Shown in pieces: positions 33,061-44,494 of a stretch of 64,000 bases of DNA. Position 1 is the stretch's first letter. Each line of letters starts with the position of its first letter. Source of the DNA: Pseudocercospora fijiensis CIRAD86 (Eukaryota > Ascomycota > Dothideomycetes > Mycosphaerellales > Mycosphaerellaceae); the NCBI RefSeq assembly GCF_000340215.1, contig NW_006921550.1, forward strand, positions 372,001-436,000, given 5' to 3'. Both the position numbers and the translations under genes were made by a program. Below the pieces are notes generated by a model. The model was given only the letters and a program-made list of their open reading frames with translations, did no database searches and was not told the DNA's origin.

Positions 33061-33759
33061 AGGTACTTAGTATTTCCTATATTCGATTAGAAACTATTCT
33101 TCTATATCCTAAAGAACTCGTATAATATAGTTGAATTCTTTTGTGTTAGTACTAAGGCTTCCGTCTTAGTTTGCTTTTAATATCTGCTGCTATACTAGTT
33201 CGTAACCCTCTATATAGTCGCTACGGCGGCTTAGTGCGTCGGCTCGTCCGTTCTCGCGTCCTAGGGTATAGCGGATTTCGAACTTATACTGTCCTAGTAG
33301 CTCCGACTAGCGGGCCTATCTTCGGGTTAGTACTTTAGTCGTAGTAAAGTAAGTTAGATTCTTATAATTAGAAAGAATCGTAAGACTTAGTGCTCCTTCC
33401 GCGTATACTCGCTAGTATTGCAGTAATGCAACTATTGTAAGTAGCTCCTTATTATAGATGTCGTAGTTCTGTTCTGCGGGTAATATCTTTCTCGAGTAAT
33501 AGGCTACTAGGTATCGTTTCCCGTTATGCTCCTATATAAGGCATGCTCCTATAGCCCTATCCGACGCGTCTGTTTCTATCTAGACCGCCTTACTCCTATC
33601 GAATAATCGTAGCGTTAGCGCAGAAACGCATTGCTTCTTTAGCTGCCTAAACGCTTCGTCTTCCTTCGTGCTCTAGTTCTATTGCTTATCTTTCTTTATA
33701 AGCTCCGTAAGGGGTACCGCTATCTTAGAGTAGCCCTCGATAAATTTTCTGTTATAGTT

Positions 33760-34480
33760 AGCTAATCCTAGGAATAATTGTACGTCTTTAACGCGTATAG
33801 GCGTTAGCTATTCCTATATTAACTTGGTTTTTTCTAGATCGATCCTAATTCCTATAGTACTAATAATAAATCCTAGGAACTTGACTTCCTTCTTATAGAA
33901 TTCGCATTTCTTAGGTGCAGTCTTAAATCCTACTTAAGTAAATCGTTCAAAGACGTCCTATACTATTCGTATATAGTCCGCGAGAGCTCCCTTAGTATAG
34001 ACTAAGATATCGTCTATATATGCGATAACGTATACATCTAGAAGGTCTCGGAGGACTTCGTTTACAAGGTCTTAATATAACGCTAGGGCATTTGTAAGTC
34101 CTATAGGTATAACTAAGAATTCGTAAAGCCTATATCTTGTTTGGAATGCTGTTATCCATTCGTATTTAGCTGCTATACGTATTGCGTAAAACGTATCGCG
34201 TAGGTCAATCTTCGTATACTAGTCTAATCTAGTTAATCGGTCTTGTATTTCTTCGATGTTCGGTAGTAGGTACCGATTCTTAATTGTAATATCGTTAAGT
34301 CGTCTAAAATCGACTACTAGCCGTCCTTCGTCTAATCCGGCCTTCGGAACGAACATTACTAGTAAGGCTGCCGAGGATGTCGACTTCCGTATCTAGCCTT
34401 TTTCTAATTTCTCTTTTAGCTACTTGTCTAGGGTTTTAAGCTCTTTCTTAGACATTGCGTATAAGGGTCCCTATAGAGGC
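33760..34480 (-). pseudogene. Reverse transcriptase of gypsy-2
   Basis: Visible RT motifs are FVPKAGLDEGRLVVDFRRLN, then DITIKNRYLLPNI, YTKIDLRDTFYAIRI and YIDDILVYT (catalytic pair at about 34,009-34,014). LGFIIS follows. Unlike gypsy-1, the catalytic Asp pair is kept, but TAG codons break the frame elsewhere. Confidence 0.88.
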
Positions 34481-35089
34481 TCTTTCCTAGGCTATAAGTG
34501 TATCTTATAATCCTATAGTTAGTGTTTAGGTAAGGCTGCCTTGTCTCTCTCCTCTTTAAAGAGTCGCTTCTACTTACTATACTCTTTAGGAATATCTAGG
34601 TCCGAGATTCTAGTTTTATTCTTCGATAGCGTATAACTTCTATCCTTCCCGTAATTGTTATTATAACCCTCCTAACCTAACGGTAGTATCGATCCGGGTT
34701 GAATACGGTTCTCCGTAATTCCTGTCGACGTAAACGTCTTACGAGTCGCCCTGCGTTTATTAATCTTATCTGCCTACGAACGCTGCCGCTATATAGGTTG
34801 AATGCCGATTATATAGTCGCATTCCTTAAATATAAGTACTCCTCTTCTCTAGTCTATAACTAGGTTATACTTTCTTAACTAAGGTATACCTAATACAATA
34901 TTATAACTAGCTATATTAGTAACATCTAAGACAATCTCCTCGTAGTACTGTTAGATAGCTAGTAGTAACGGTATCGTTTCTCGTTCTATACTAGGTAGCG
35001 GTAACCTATCTACTACTATAAGTTTATACGCTCCTTCTCTTCTACTTCGGGTTGCGATCCCTCGGCTTTTAACGAATAATTCGGAGGCA

Positions 35090-35135
35090 AAGTTCCCGCT
35101 CGCTCCGGAATCTATTAATATACTCGTCGGGTGCC
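35090..35135 (-). pseudogene. Aspartic protease motif of gypsy-2
   Basis: The minus strand reads PTSILIDSGASGNFAS, the retroviral-type aspartic protease active site D-S-G. It lies upstream of RT in the minus-strand reading direction. Confidence 0.75.
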
Positions 35136-35540
35136 CGTTAACAATAACTTTTATACGGAAGACTACTATTAATGCTTAAGCGCTTTCGGTATTAAGGAAC
35201 TCTCTTAGAACGCTCTAATCTAGAGAGTTAGTCCGTTTCCCGACTAATTAGTAGCCTAACGTTATTCTAACTAGTTACGGATCCGTAGTCCTACCGTTCG
35301 TACTTCTTCGGTATATAATTTTTCCTCGAGGGTATCGTTATATATATCCCGTCCCTACGCTACTATAGCCTTTCGTAGACCCCGTAGTAGTTCGGTTTCC
35401 GAACTACCAAACGTATATAGTTTGGTTTCTTAGCGGCGAACTAGCTCCCTAGTTCCGGTTTAGTTTTTTCGAACTATACAGATTCCTAGTTTGAACTAGA
35501 GACTGTATTAGTTTTACTATAAGGACACTCTTATTCGACT

Positions 35541-35835
35541 GCCGGCTACAATTGCCGGCTATAATAGTAACTCTGTTACATTTACTACGCTCTTTTGCCG
35601 TTGCTAGGGCGTAGTTGCCGTTACTAGGGCGTAGTTGCCGTTGCTAGGGCGTAGTTTTGCTATAAGGACACTCTTATTCGACTGCCGGCTATAATTGCCG
35701 GCTATAATAGTTACTAGGTTGTATTTACTACGCTTTATTACCGTTGCTAGGGCGTGGTTGCCGTTGCTAGGGCGTAGTTACCGTTACTAGGGCGTAGTTG
35801 CTATTACCGGGGCGTAGTTGCTATAGTTGCGAAAG
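35541..35835 (+). repeat. Left subterminal tandem repeats of the hAT element
   Basis: A 20-bp unit, GCCGTTGCTAGGGCGTAGTT with variants, is tandemly repeated. The whole block, including a GCCGGCTA-containing lead-in, occurs twice (about 35,520-35,655 and 35,655-35,835). Subterminal repeats of this kind are usual transposase-binding regions in hAT elements. Confidence 0.8.
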
Positions 35836-36002
35836 CTTACCTATATAACGTTACGTAGGCGGCAACAATTAGGGCTTCGCGATATTCTTATACTTTCAAC
35901 TTCTTCCTCTATACCTATACCGATAATAACTACTATACGCTACGCCCCCGCCCCTTTCCCTTACAATAGTAAGAGAGAAGCGCGCCGCGCGCTAAACAGA
36001 AG

Positions 36003-37460
36003 ATAGAACTAAAGACCGCGAGTTTGTTTTACCTAAGCGTCTAACTAAAAAGTGCAAGACTAAAGAGGAGTACTCTACGAAGAAGAATTCCGTACGAGAC
36101 CGCGAGAGAAAGGATAAGATAGATAAGGATAAAAGAGCTAAGGATAAGAGAAGAAAGGCGCGGAATAAGGCATTCTATCGATAGCTAGCGCCTATAGAAA
36201 AAAGTGAAGGTTAGAATAAGAAGACAACTTAAGAGAAGGCTAAGAGGAGGAAAGAATTGCGGCTAGTTTTCGAGCGTAAAGTTCTAGTAGCGTAAGTCAA
36301 TCTAGCTAGCGGCCGTAGCTAGTAGCTATAGCCGGCAGCCGTAGCCGGCAGCTATAGCCGGTATATTTTTCTTTAATACGTTAACTAATAGCATTTAGAC
36401 CTATAGCCGCTACCTCTATCGATACGACCGATAGTAACGGAGATATTTAGATAGCCGAGAATAACAATGCTAGAGTTTAGGATGCCGCGATAGAGCTTAA
36501 TACTACGAATAAAGGAACTAAAAAAAGCGAGGAGATACTATACGTCGATCTAGTAATAGGTATAGTCTTAGGGCCTAACGCTATAGACGATAAGCGCTAG
36601 GAGTAGATCGAGCATAGTTAAAGAGACGAGATACTAGTAAAGGGCTAAGGTATAAGTCCTATTAATCTAGAAAATCATAGTTAAAGCTACTACGAAAAGC
36701 TAGCAAGGATTAGAATCGAGACTAGTCGTCTTTATATCCTCGATATAGAGTAGAAGTTTCTTTATTAGTATTAGAGCGAAGCCTTTACGTCTATAAAGGC
36801 AAAGTAGCTTGCGATTAATGCGATCGGGGCTAGGTATCTAGGGACGGTAGAAGTATTACTATAGGAGGAAGGGGTATAGGTAATTATTCTATACTCGGCA
36901 TATATAGCCGGCGTTCGTAGCCGGTAGATACTAACAGTTAAATAGAAAGCGTTTCTCGAAGGTAGAGTGCTACTGCTATATAAAATCTTTACTAAGGTAG
37001 AGAGGGCTTGTATCCGGAATCTAAGCTGCTAGTAGGATAGGTTAGCGTTAGAATTCTCTAAATCTCTATATAAGCCTCCGAAGGATTACCTATTTTAGCG
37101 ATACGGCTTTATCTCGACTACTCCGTAGGTACCCGAAGAAGCTCGAGCGCTCTTTAAGGTCTTTACTAAGAAGCGGAAGGAGTTCGAGGATTAGGATTAG
37201 TTAATAGAGCTGTTAGTTAGTCTTAGGTTTCGTAGTCAGACTCGGCCTAAGCATTTGCTTATCGAGTATCTTATACCGAAAGAGGATAGATTAAGACTGA
37301 AAACGAGCTTAGATTCGTTAGATATAGTAGCTCGGTTCTATTAGTAGGAGAGAGCCGCCGTATAGAAGGCAAAATTCAGGTAGTTAGGGTAGCTAGGAAA
37401 GAAATTCTAGTAGTTAGGCTAGCTAGGGTAGCTAGGAAAAAAAATCTAGTAGTTAGGTAG
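36003..37460 (+). pseudogene. Unidentified basic protein gene in the hAT element
   Basis: The first exon (to 36,291) encodes a very basic, Lys/Arg/Glu-rich segment with runs such as KDKRAKDKRRKARNK. An intron (36,292-36,398) has a GTAAGT donor, a TTAACTAAT branch and a TTTAG acceptor, and carries GCCGGC-type repeats. The frame then continues, with TAG codons, through YYEKLARIRIETSRLYILDI and later RPKHLLIEYLIPKEDR to about 37,460. A second possible intron near 36,900-36,945 also contains GCCGGC sequence. The start codon is not identifiable and I recognise no family. Confidence 0.5.
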
Positions 37461-37559
37461 CTAGGAAACAAAAAAAAAGGTAGCTAGCTATTTACTACCT
37501 AGCTATTCCTAACGATACGATGCTATAAAAGAAAGGGTGTTTCTCTATAGCTACTAGTA

Positions 37560-40500
37560 TACATCTACTACTCCTAAGTCCTTACCTTACCGTACGAAAC
37601 CTTAAAATATGCCGACCGACATTGTATATATACTAGGCGCTATACTAGGAAGGGTAATAACGAGACGACAGTCGAAATAGTCTAGTATACGAGCGAGATT
37701 GCGACAACGTCGAAAGGAGGTCGTATACTTACTTTCGAGCCTATCGAGTCCTAGACTACGATTAGGGCTAGATTTATCCTCTCCGAATCCTAGTAGTAGG
37801 AATTTATTATAGGGTACTACTACCTAGTCCTTACCTTTACGGAGTCTAAGCAGAAGGTTGTTCGGAGATATAAGAACATCGAGTATTAACCCGGAAATCT
37901 TCGAAAAGGCTAGCTAGGCGTATCTTTAGAAACCCGAGTATATAGAGTAGTTTAATTAATAGGTCTATAAGATATAGTTCCCTTTATACTTACGTTCGAA
38001 GGAGTATAAACTCCGGAAGTACTCGATACGATAGGGGAGTAAGGAGCGAACGGATACATTCTAGAAGTTCTTTATAGAGGGGGTATTGTACCGTTATACG
38101 ACTTCTCGACTTAAAGGTTAACTAGTAATTGTCTACAACTTCTACGGTTTAATCTTAAAACACCCGAAACTAGGGGATAGGAACTTATCGCCTACGAACT
38201 ATCTCTATTCTAAACGGTGTTAGGAATCTTAAGGAGAGAGGAGAGTTAATATAGATATAGCGTTCTAGAAAGAGGTATGTCTTCTAAAATGCCGGCTATA
38301 GCTGCCGGCTATAGCTACCGGCTATAGATTCCGGCTACCTAAATCAACCGTAGAGATCTAGCTAATTATTATAGGCTACGCTTAAGAAAGCTCTAGGATT
38401 AAAGGCTACCGATTTCTCCCCCGAAGACTTTAAGCAACTAGCAAACGAAATACTAGCTATAAACGGTCTTCCGGAAGACTTCTACGAAAGGGAGTCTATA
38501 TAGAAGACATACCTATATCTTACAAACTACCCTCCCCTATTTCTCGGCGCGACAACCTAGCGTATTATATTCGAAAAGAACAAAGAGGCTACGTTAGACG
38601 ACATTCGGGAGATCCTCCGTAATACTCGCCGAGTAGCTATTACTATCGATAGCTAGTTAAGCCGGACTATAAGAGCCTCCTTCCTCTCGATTATACTATA
38701 CTTTATTAATTCGGATTAGAAACTCTAGGAACTTATAATCGGATTCCCTAAAATTCTAGGTTCCTATACTAGTAAGGATATAGCGAAGCTTGTCTATACG
38801 GCAATAGATAGGGTTAGCGTAATAACGAAACTGATCTCGATTACTACGGACAACGCTAGTAATAATCGAACATTATATAAGGCGTTATATATACAATTTA
38901 CTCGTATATATCTTTAAAATTACTAATTGTATCGATAGGGTCGAGTGCGTAGAGGAGATTACAAGGTCTATAATCTAGCTTAATCTTCCGAATATTAAGC
39001 TCGCTACGATTCCGGATACGTACGATAATACGCACGATAATAACGATAAAGAGGAGCCTATTAATAGCCCTAGCCCTATTAAATCAGAGCCGACGTCGTT
39101 GCTAGTTGCATCCCTATAGAAGTTTCCCTACCTCGCTTATATAGTTCAAATCGCGATCCGAGCCCTCTTTAAGACGCTTAAAATTGCACTATTAAATAAC
39201 GACTAATAGAAGATCCTAGATAAGAATAAAGCAAAGTCGAAAGTCGAGAAACTTATTATAGCAATAAGACGGGATAAGGTAGAGAGCCTCGCTCTCGTTT
39301 TGTATAAGGTATAACTTTTGTCCGTAGCCGGTACCTATAGCCGGCAACTTAGTATAGTTCTAACTCTTTTTCTCTAGCTTCGTCGTCTAGCAATATATAC
39401 GAACTCGAGCTTATAGAGATATAACCGATTCGAGGCTATTTAAAAGAACCTAATCGAGCGCCCTAAAACCGATGCCTAGAATATCGTATAGAATAAGCGA
39501 TAGCAAAAGCGGCCTCCTTAGCGCCTACTCCGTTTTACCTAAGACGTTAAGACCCGGTTCGATTCGACTTTCTATATAGTTACGAGGGGATGTACTTTAC
39601 GTACCGCTCTCGAGATCTATTAGAGTTCCGAGGGTATTAAGTAGCTCGGCCTTACCGCCGCCGAATAGCGCTAAGTAGAGTATCTCGTCGATATTAGTAA
39701 GCATTACGCGAAGGTTACTACTACGATTAGAAGAACCCGAGGACCGACGATCTACCTTATCTTTACGTACTATAACTAGCTCTTTAACGAGCTCGAGGAA
39801 ACCGTAGCTAAGCTAGCTAAGAAGAGTATTCCCTAGAAAGTAGCTATAACGAAAGCTATAGACACCTCCTATACTAAGTTATATAAATATTATAGTACTA
39901 CCTTTAACTCGTTCGGGGATATCTATAGCGTTACGTACTTGCTTAACCCGGTAGAAAAGGATATATACTAGTAGAGGCCGGAATAGAAAGCGGACGAGGT
40001 ATAGCCGAAGCATTACTAGACTATTCTAGAAAAGATATTCTACGAGCGTCGGAAAGAAACTAGTCTAAATACAGCTCCTATAAAGAAAAAGAAGGTTTAG
40101 AAGGCTCCGATATTATACCTGTTTCGTAGATAGGAAGTAGAGGCAGAAGAGGAAGCAACTACTAAAGTAAATAAAGAAGAGTTCGATCTCTATCGGCGCG
40201 CGAGTAAGTATAAACCTGTAGGCTCGGAAAGAGGGCTAATAATCTCTAGATCTTACTAGTCTTCTAGACGAATTCGGAGACGATATTCTCGCTATATAGC
40301 AGCAGTTAGAGCCTAAGTTTCTAACGATAGCGTCGGTCGCTCGGGACGTCCTCGCTATCCCGAGCGTAGGTATAGGCTATAAGAGGTCTTTTAGTATCGC
40401 TCGTTACTAGGGCCGCTTTAATCGAATATACTCGCCTACTACCTTCGAATCTATTATAGTATTCCGATACTATCTCCTCTACTAGAATCGCTAAGGTAGG

Positions 40501-40740
40501 TTACTAAAGATTATACTAAAGGAGTTAATCGAGGAATTGGAAAACCTTAAGATCGAAGAAACCTAGGAGCGCGAAGAGAATGCGAAATTTAGTCTAAGCG
40601 AAACCCTAATTAGCGATAACGAAGAGGAGGAGAGCGGAGGTAGAAGGCGATACCGGGTCGAGAAGCGGAAACGTATATAGGCTTAGAGCAGCTTTAAGGA
40701 GACGAAGCGTTTACGTATAAGGTAATATAGCTAGTATATA
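37560..40740 (+). pseudogene. hAT transposase (RIP-inactivated)
   Basis: The catalytic region reads RRVAITIDS, SFLSIILYFINSD, then TKLISITTDNASNNRTLY (about 38,625-38,880); the TDNASNN box is a hallmark of hAT transposases. A YLAYIVQIAIRALFKTL segment follows (about 39,135-39,180). The C-terminal hAT dimerisation region KFLTIASVARDVLAIPS, then RSFSIAR, lies at 40,316-40,407. Introns are supported at 38,275-38,374 (GTATGT...TTATAG) and 39,309-39,377 (GTATAA...TCTCTAG), both containing GCCGG-type repeats. Many in-frame TAG/TAA codons show that it is dead. Confidence 0.88.
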
Positions 40741-41221
40741 TAGCCGGTATATATCCGAAATGTGTTTCGAATTCCTAGGACCTAAATAGACTAGTTGCTA
40801 TAGTAACCGACCCCGCTTACCTACGGACTATTTCTAATTCTCTATTCGCTCTTCCTCTCCTTCTTCCCTTTCCCTATATTCTTAAAGACAAATATACCTT
40901 AAGGATTCGGCTCTTCGGGCCTTCCTAAGCCGGCTACCTCCCCTTCCTTAAGCTACTATCCTTTATTCGAATCTAACGATAACCTAATAAGGCGGTTTAA
41001 TAGAAGACTATTTGTTCTAGAAGGTAAGAAGCATTAATGTCTCCTTACGATTATATGCTTATTAATTTCTAGGTCCTACCGATATACCCTCGTCGCCTAA
41101 ACGCGTAGATAAATATCTTTAGAGGCTAAAGGGTAAGGGTAAAGTAAGCTAAGTATAGGGAGACCGTAGCGAGAACGAGATATCGGAAGAGCAAGGCTCT
41201 CCGTAGTATATACGAAGGAAG

Positions 41222-42245
41222 GGGGTTCCTCGGAAAACAGTACCGAAAAACAAGAAGGCTATAGGTAGATAGGAGAAGGCTAAAAAGAGTAGGCGGACAA
41301 AGACTATCGCGAAGAAAAGTTATCTTTCTATTAAAAGAAAGGGAATAAGGTAGGACTCGACGATAAAGAAGCGGCGCTTTAAACTAGGTACTATTACCCT
41401 TCGCTAGATCCGGCTTTTCTAAAACAAAAGAGGGACCGAGCTTTTAATCCTTAAGACTCCCTTCTAGCGACTCGTCCGAGAAATTACATTAGATTTTCGG
41501 TCTAGTATACGATTTACGGCTAAGGCGATTAGTACTCTTTAGGAAGCTACGAAGGCATTTCTCGTAACCGAGCTTAAGCTTTTAAACCTCCTTACTATCT
41601 ATACGAAGCGGGTTACTCTTTAAAATAAAGATATATAGCTTCTAGCTAAAATTCGGCGTCGGTTTATAGCGGATTAGTTGGAAATTGTATTTAGTCGTTA
41701 GATTAACCTAGGAGGAGGCCTATTTTCGTATCCTTTTGCCGGCTATAGGTACCGGCTACATTTCTAATTTTATCTCCGCGCCGTCCCTAAATCTAAGGTA
41801 CGAAGTAGAAACCTAGCGCTCTATATTTACCCGGCTATTATAGAGACGAGCTATATTTAGATTAGTTTCTTCGCATATCGCGACCTAGCGGGTAGTAAGC
41901 GAAAGGGCGATAGAACGTTTATAATACGTCTCTATTTAGACCTAAAATACAAAGGTCCTAAGGAGCCCTAGCATCCTAACTGTAAGGAGATTCTTTAGCA
42001 TTAGCACTTTAATCCTCTATACTACGAGGTAGATAGCAAGCCTACGAGAGAGAAACTTTAACGAGAAATTCTCTATAATGCGTAGCGCTATTGTATAGCT
42101 ATAGATGCGCACTAAGTCCGGCAACTCGAAGAAGAATTAAGACAGCGTATTAGCGACCGAGGAAGAGATCGATAGTATACTAGTAGAGTCGAGGTCTTAT
42201 AAGCGAAGCATAAGATAATATAGGCTCTTAGTCGTATAGAGTAAT
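41222..42245 (+). pseudogene. Histone H3-like gene A in the hAT element
   Basis: After a basic tail (KTVPKNKKAIGR, then RRTKTIAKKS) the frame gives an H3 fold: KLGTITLR, IRLF, GTELLILKTPF, RLVREITLDFRSS, IRFTAKAISTL, EATKAFLV, LLNLLTIYTKRVTL, NKDI, LLAKIRRRF (41,369-41,665). All breaks are TAG/TAA at positions expected to be Gln. Two residues are inserted before the LLI helix relative to canonical H3. The frame stays open, apart from similar stops, for about 190 more codons to about 42,245, so a C-terminal extension is possible; a further intron with GCCGGCTA repeats near 41,735-41,760 is an alternative. The protein is clearly distinct from H3-B. I cannot tell whether it is closer to H3 or CENP-A. 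Confidence 0.88.
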
Positions 42246-42679
42246 ATACTATATAAATAACTAGGCGTACTACTCTCATTTACTTACGACCTATATCCTA
42301 GGATACTCTTCTCGTACTTTTTATACTCTTTTCTAATACCTTACCTATAAGCGCTCCGCGATAACCGAGTGAATATAAGCTATAGGGTTTCCGCTCGGTA
42401 CCTTAGCCTCCGAGATAGGGCGGAGTTGAATTTAGAGCGATAGCCGGCACTCGTAGCCGGTATATAGAGACGGTAGTAGGCCTTTTCCTGCTAAATAACT
42501 AGCTTGTTTAGTATAGCCTACCTAATATTTCTTATATTTACTAGTAATAGGCCTAGGTTACTTATAAGATTATTATAGCTAGCAAAGGCATTACTAAAGA
42601 ATATCTACACTATAGCAAGATACTATTATCACGCCGGCTATTTATTAAAAGGAGGCTTTCGCCTATTACTATACCGGCT

Positions 42680-42993
42680 ATATATGCCGGCTATATTTCA
42701 AAGTCTCCCGTACCTGCCTTTTTTAGCCGTACCTGCCTTTTTTAGCCGTGCCTGCCTTCTTTCCTTACTCTAACGTTACTATAATATAGGCTTGCGCGAA
42801 GCTTACTCTATTGCCTAGCGATACCGCGATACTACCGCTATATTTAACCTTCGCATCGATACCTATACCTCTACGCTCTATATCTACTACCTCCGTAACA
42901 CCCTCGCTCCGCGCGCGCCTTCGTATACCTTCGTAACGCACTTTTTTCCTTAATTCGACGACTTTTATAATAGCGAGTCTACTTAACTAAGTT
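42680..42993 (+). promoter_or_regulatory. Pyrimidine-rich region upstream of H3-B
   Basis: There are CT-rich tracts, and CTGCCTTTTTTAGCCGT is repeated in tandem (about 42,712-42,755). It is a plausible promoter for the H3-B gene. Activity is inferred only from position and composition. Confidence 0.35.
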
Positions 42994-43640
42994 ACGACGC
43001 CTCGCAAGAAGGGACCTAGTACTTCTACGGGTCGCAATAAGACCGGAAATAGTAGAACGAGTATAGTACATTAACGTAAGAGGGCTACTACTACTACCGC
43101 TAGCTCCGGTGCTAGAAAGGGCGTCGCGAGCAAGGCTCTACGTAAGACAACGGCGGGCAAGGCTCTATATAAGACGACAACTAGCGCTTCTACTACTAGT
43201 AGCAATCGTACGAAGCGTCGATAGCGCCTAGGAAGTAAGTCCTATTTATAGCCGGTAGCGTAGCCGGTAGCGTAGCCGGTATTCTTACTGTCTTTTTACT
43301 AATCCTTCTTTAGCCGTAGCCCTCCGTTAGATTCGGTAGTATTAGAAGAGTTCTAAGCTCCTAATCCGCAAAGCTCCTTTCTAACGACTTATTCGCGAAA
43401 TTGCCTAGGATTATAGAACGGACCTTCGCTTCTAAGCCTCCGCGATAGGCGCCCTTTAAGAGGCTATAGAAGCCTACCTAGTTCGTATCTTCGAATGTAT
43501 ATTTCTCTTCTACCTCTTTTCGGACTATACTAATACTATTTTAGCGGTTAACCTTATAGCTATCTACGCGAAGCGTATAACGATTATAGATAAGGATTTC
43601 AAAGCACTCGATTAGATTCTAAAAGGCTAGAATGTCTATA
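42994..43640 (+). pseudogene. Histone H3-like gene B in the hAT element, three exons
   Basis: Exons are 42,994-43,234, 43,314-43,496 and 43,545 to about 43,630. Exon 1 encodes a tail resembling that of canonical H3, with GARKGVASKALRKTTAGKAL next to repeated Lys/Thr/Ser residues. Intron 1 (43,235-43,313; GTAAGT, TACTAAT, TTTAG) splits the Thr codon of GTVALR. Exon 2 gives LLIRKAPF, RLIREIA, DYRTDLRF, ASAIGAL and EAIEAYLVRIFE. Intron 2 is 43,497-43,544. Exon 3 gives VNLIAIYAKRITIIDKDFKALD. Removing the introns restores the exact H3 spacing at both joins. The frame continues past the core with TAG interruptions. The original start codon is not certain. The same gene is at 1-635 in hAT copy 1. 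Confidence 0.9.
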
Positions 43641-43855
43641 TTCGAGACGGTGCTAGGTAGGATAGATGTTCTAGTAGAAAGGATATTCGTAGTATTATCT
43701 ACAAGCTTTTCTATATACGAAATAAGCCGCTGTTATACGGCGCTATATACCGCGCTCTAAATACTCTCTAAGTATATATATATAGTATAGTATACTTTAT
43801 TGGCCGTACGGAATAGAAGTCTCCTAAAATCCCGTTAGTACTAAGGAGTAAAAAG

Positions 43856-43912
43856 GCCGGCTACGCTGCCGGCTACGCTGCCGGCTACGCTACTAGCTAC
43901 GCTGCTAGGTTT
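43856..43912 (+). repeat. GCCGGCTACGCT minisatellite (hAT copy 2)
   Basis: Tandem units matching those at 860-920 in the other hAT copy, just downstream of the H3-B core. Confidence 0.8.
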
Positions 43913-44044
43913 TTTAAAGAACTAAAAGAAGATAGACATTCCGGTTGATTTGTATTAGTTTAGATTTTTATAAAAAGAAAATAGGGAAAAATAAGGAAGG
44001 TTGAAGAGCCTAATAGTTATAGTTATAGGCACTATCCCTGTTTT

Positions 44045-44494
44045 CTAGAGCATATTATACACCTGCCTTCGCAACTCTACCTAATACTCCCTCTAAATAT
44101 CCTTATACTCTACCTACTAGAAATTTAACTAGGTACCTAGACCTGCAGCTGCCTCTATATCTTTTACTATCTTCTATAGGTTAAAGGCCTCTTCTATAGC
44201 AGCCTCTACCTCCTTATATAATACGAAGTTACTACCTACCCTACCCTTTATATCTCCTAAATAACTAAGAGTTCTAAGGAACGAACTAGCATTCGGCCTT
44301 AGTATAGCGAGTAACTAGTAGAACGTTCTATAGAGCTGCCTTATAGCTCTTTCATATACTATACCGATACCGAGGGAGGAGCTATCCTAGTACTTAATAT
44401 TGTCGAATAGTTCGGTAGGAAAGTGTATAAACTTCTTAAGGAGGAGGACTTCTAGGGAAATCGATAAGTTCTACCTAGATCTAGATAAAGACAT
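44045..44494 (-). pseudogene. Unidentified hAT-borne ORF, minus strand (copy 2)
   Basis: A 150-codon frame runs from ATG (44,494) to TAG (44,045). It begins MSLSRSR and contains helical segments such as EVEAAIEEAFNL and KIVKDIEAAAGLG. Only TAG codons break it. It matches the ORF at 1,053-1,502 over its whole length. I recognise no domain and it does not look like a histone. Confidence 0.6.

Noticed and set aside
35541..35835. CRISPR-like array
   Set aside because: The units are contiguous tandem repeats without unique spacers, in a eukaryotic transposon.
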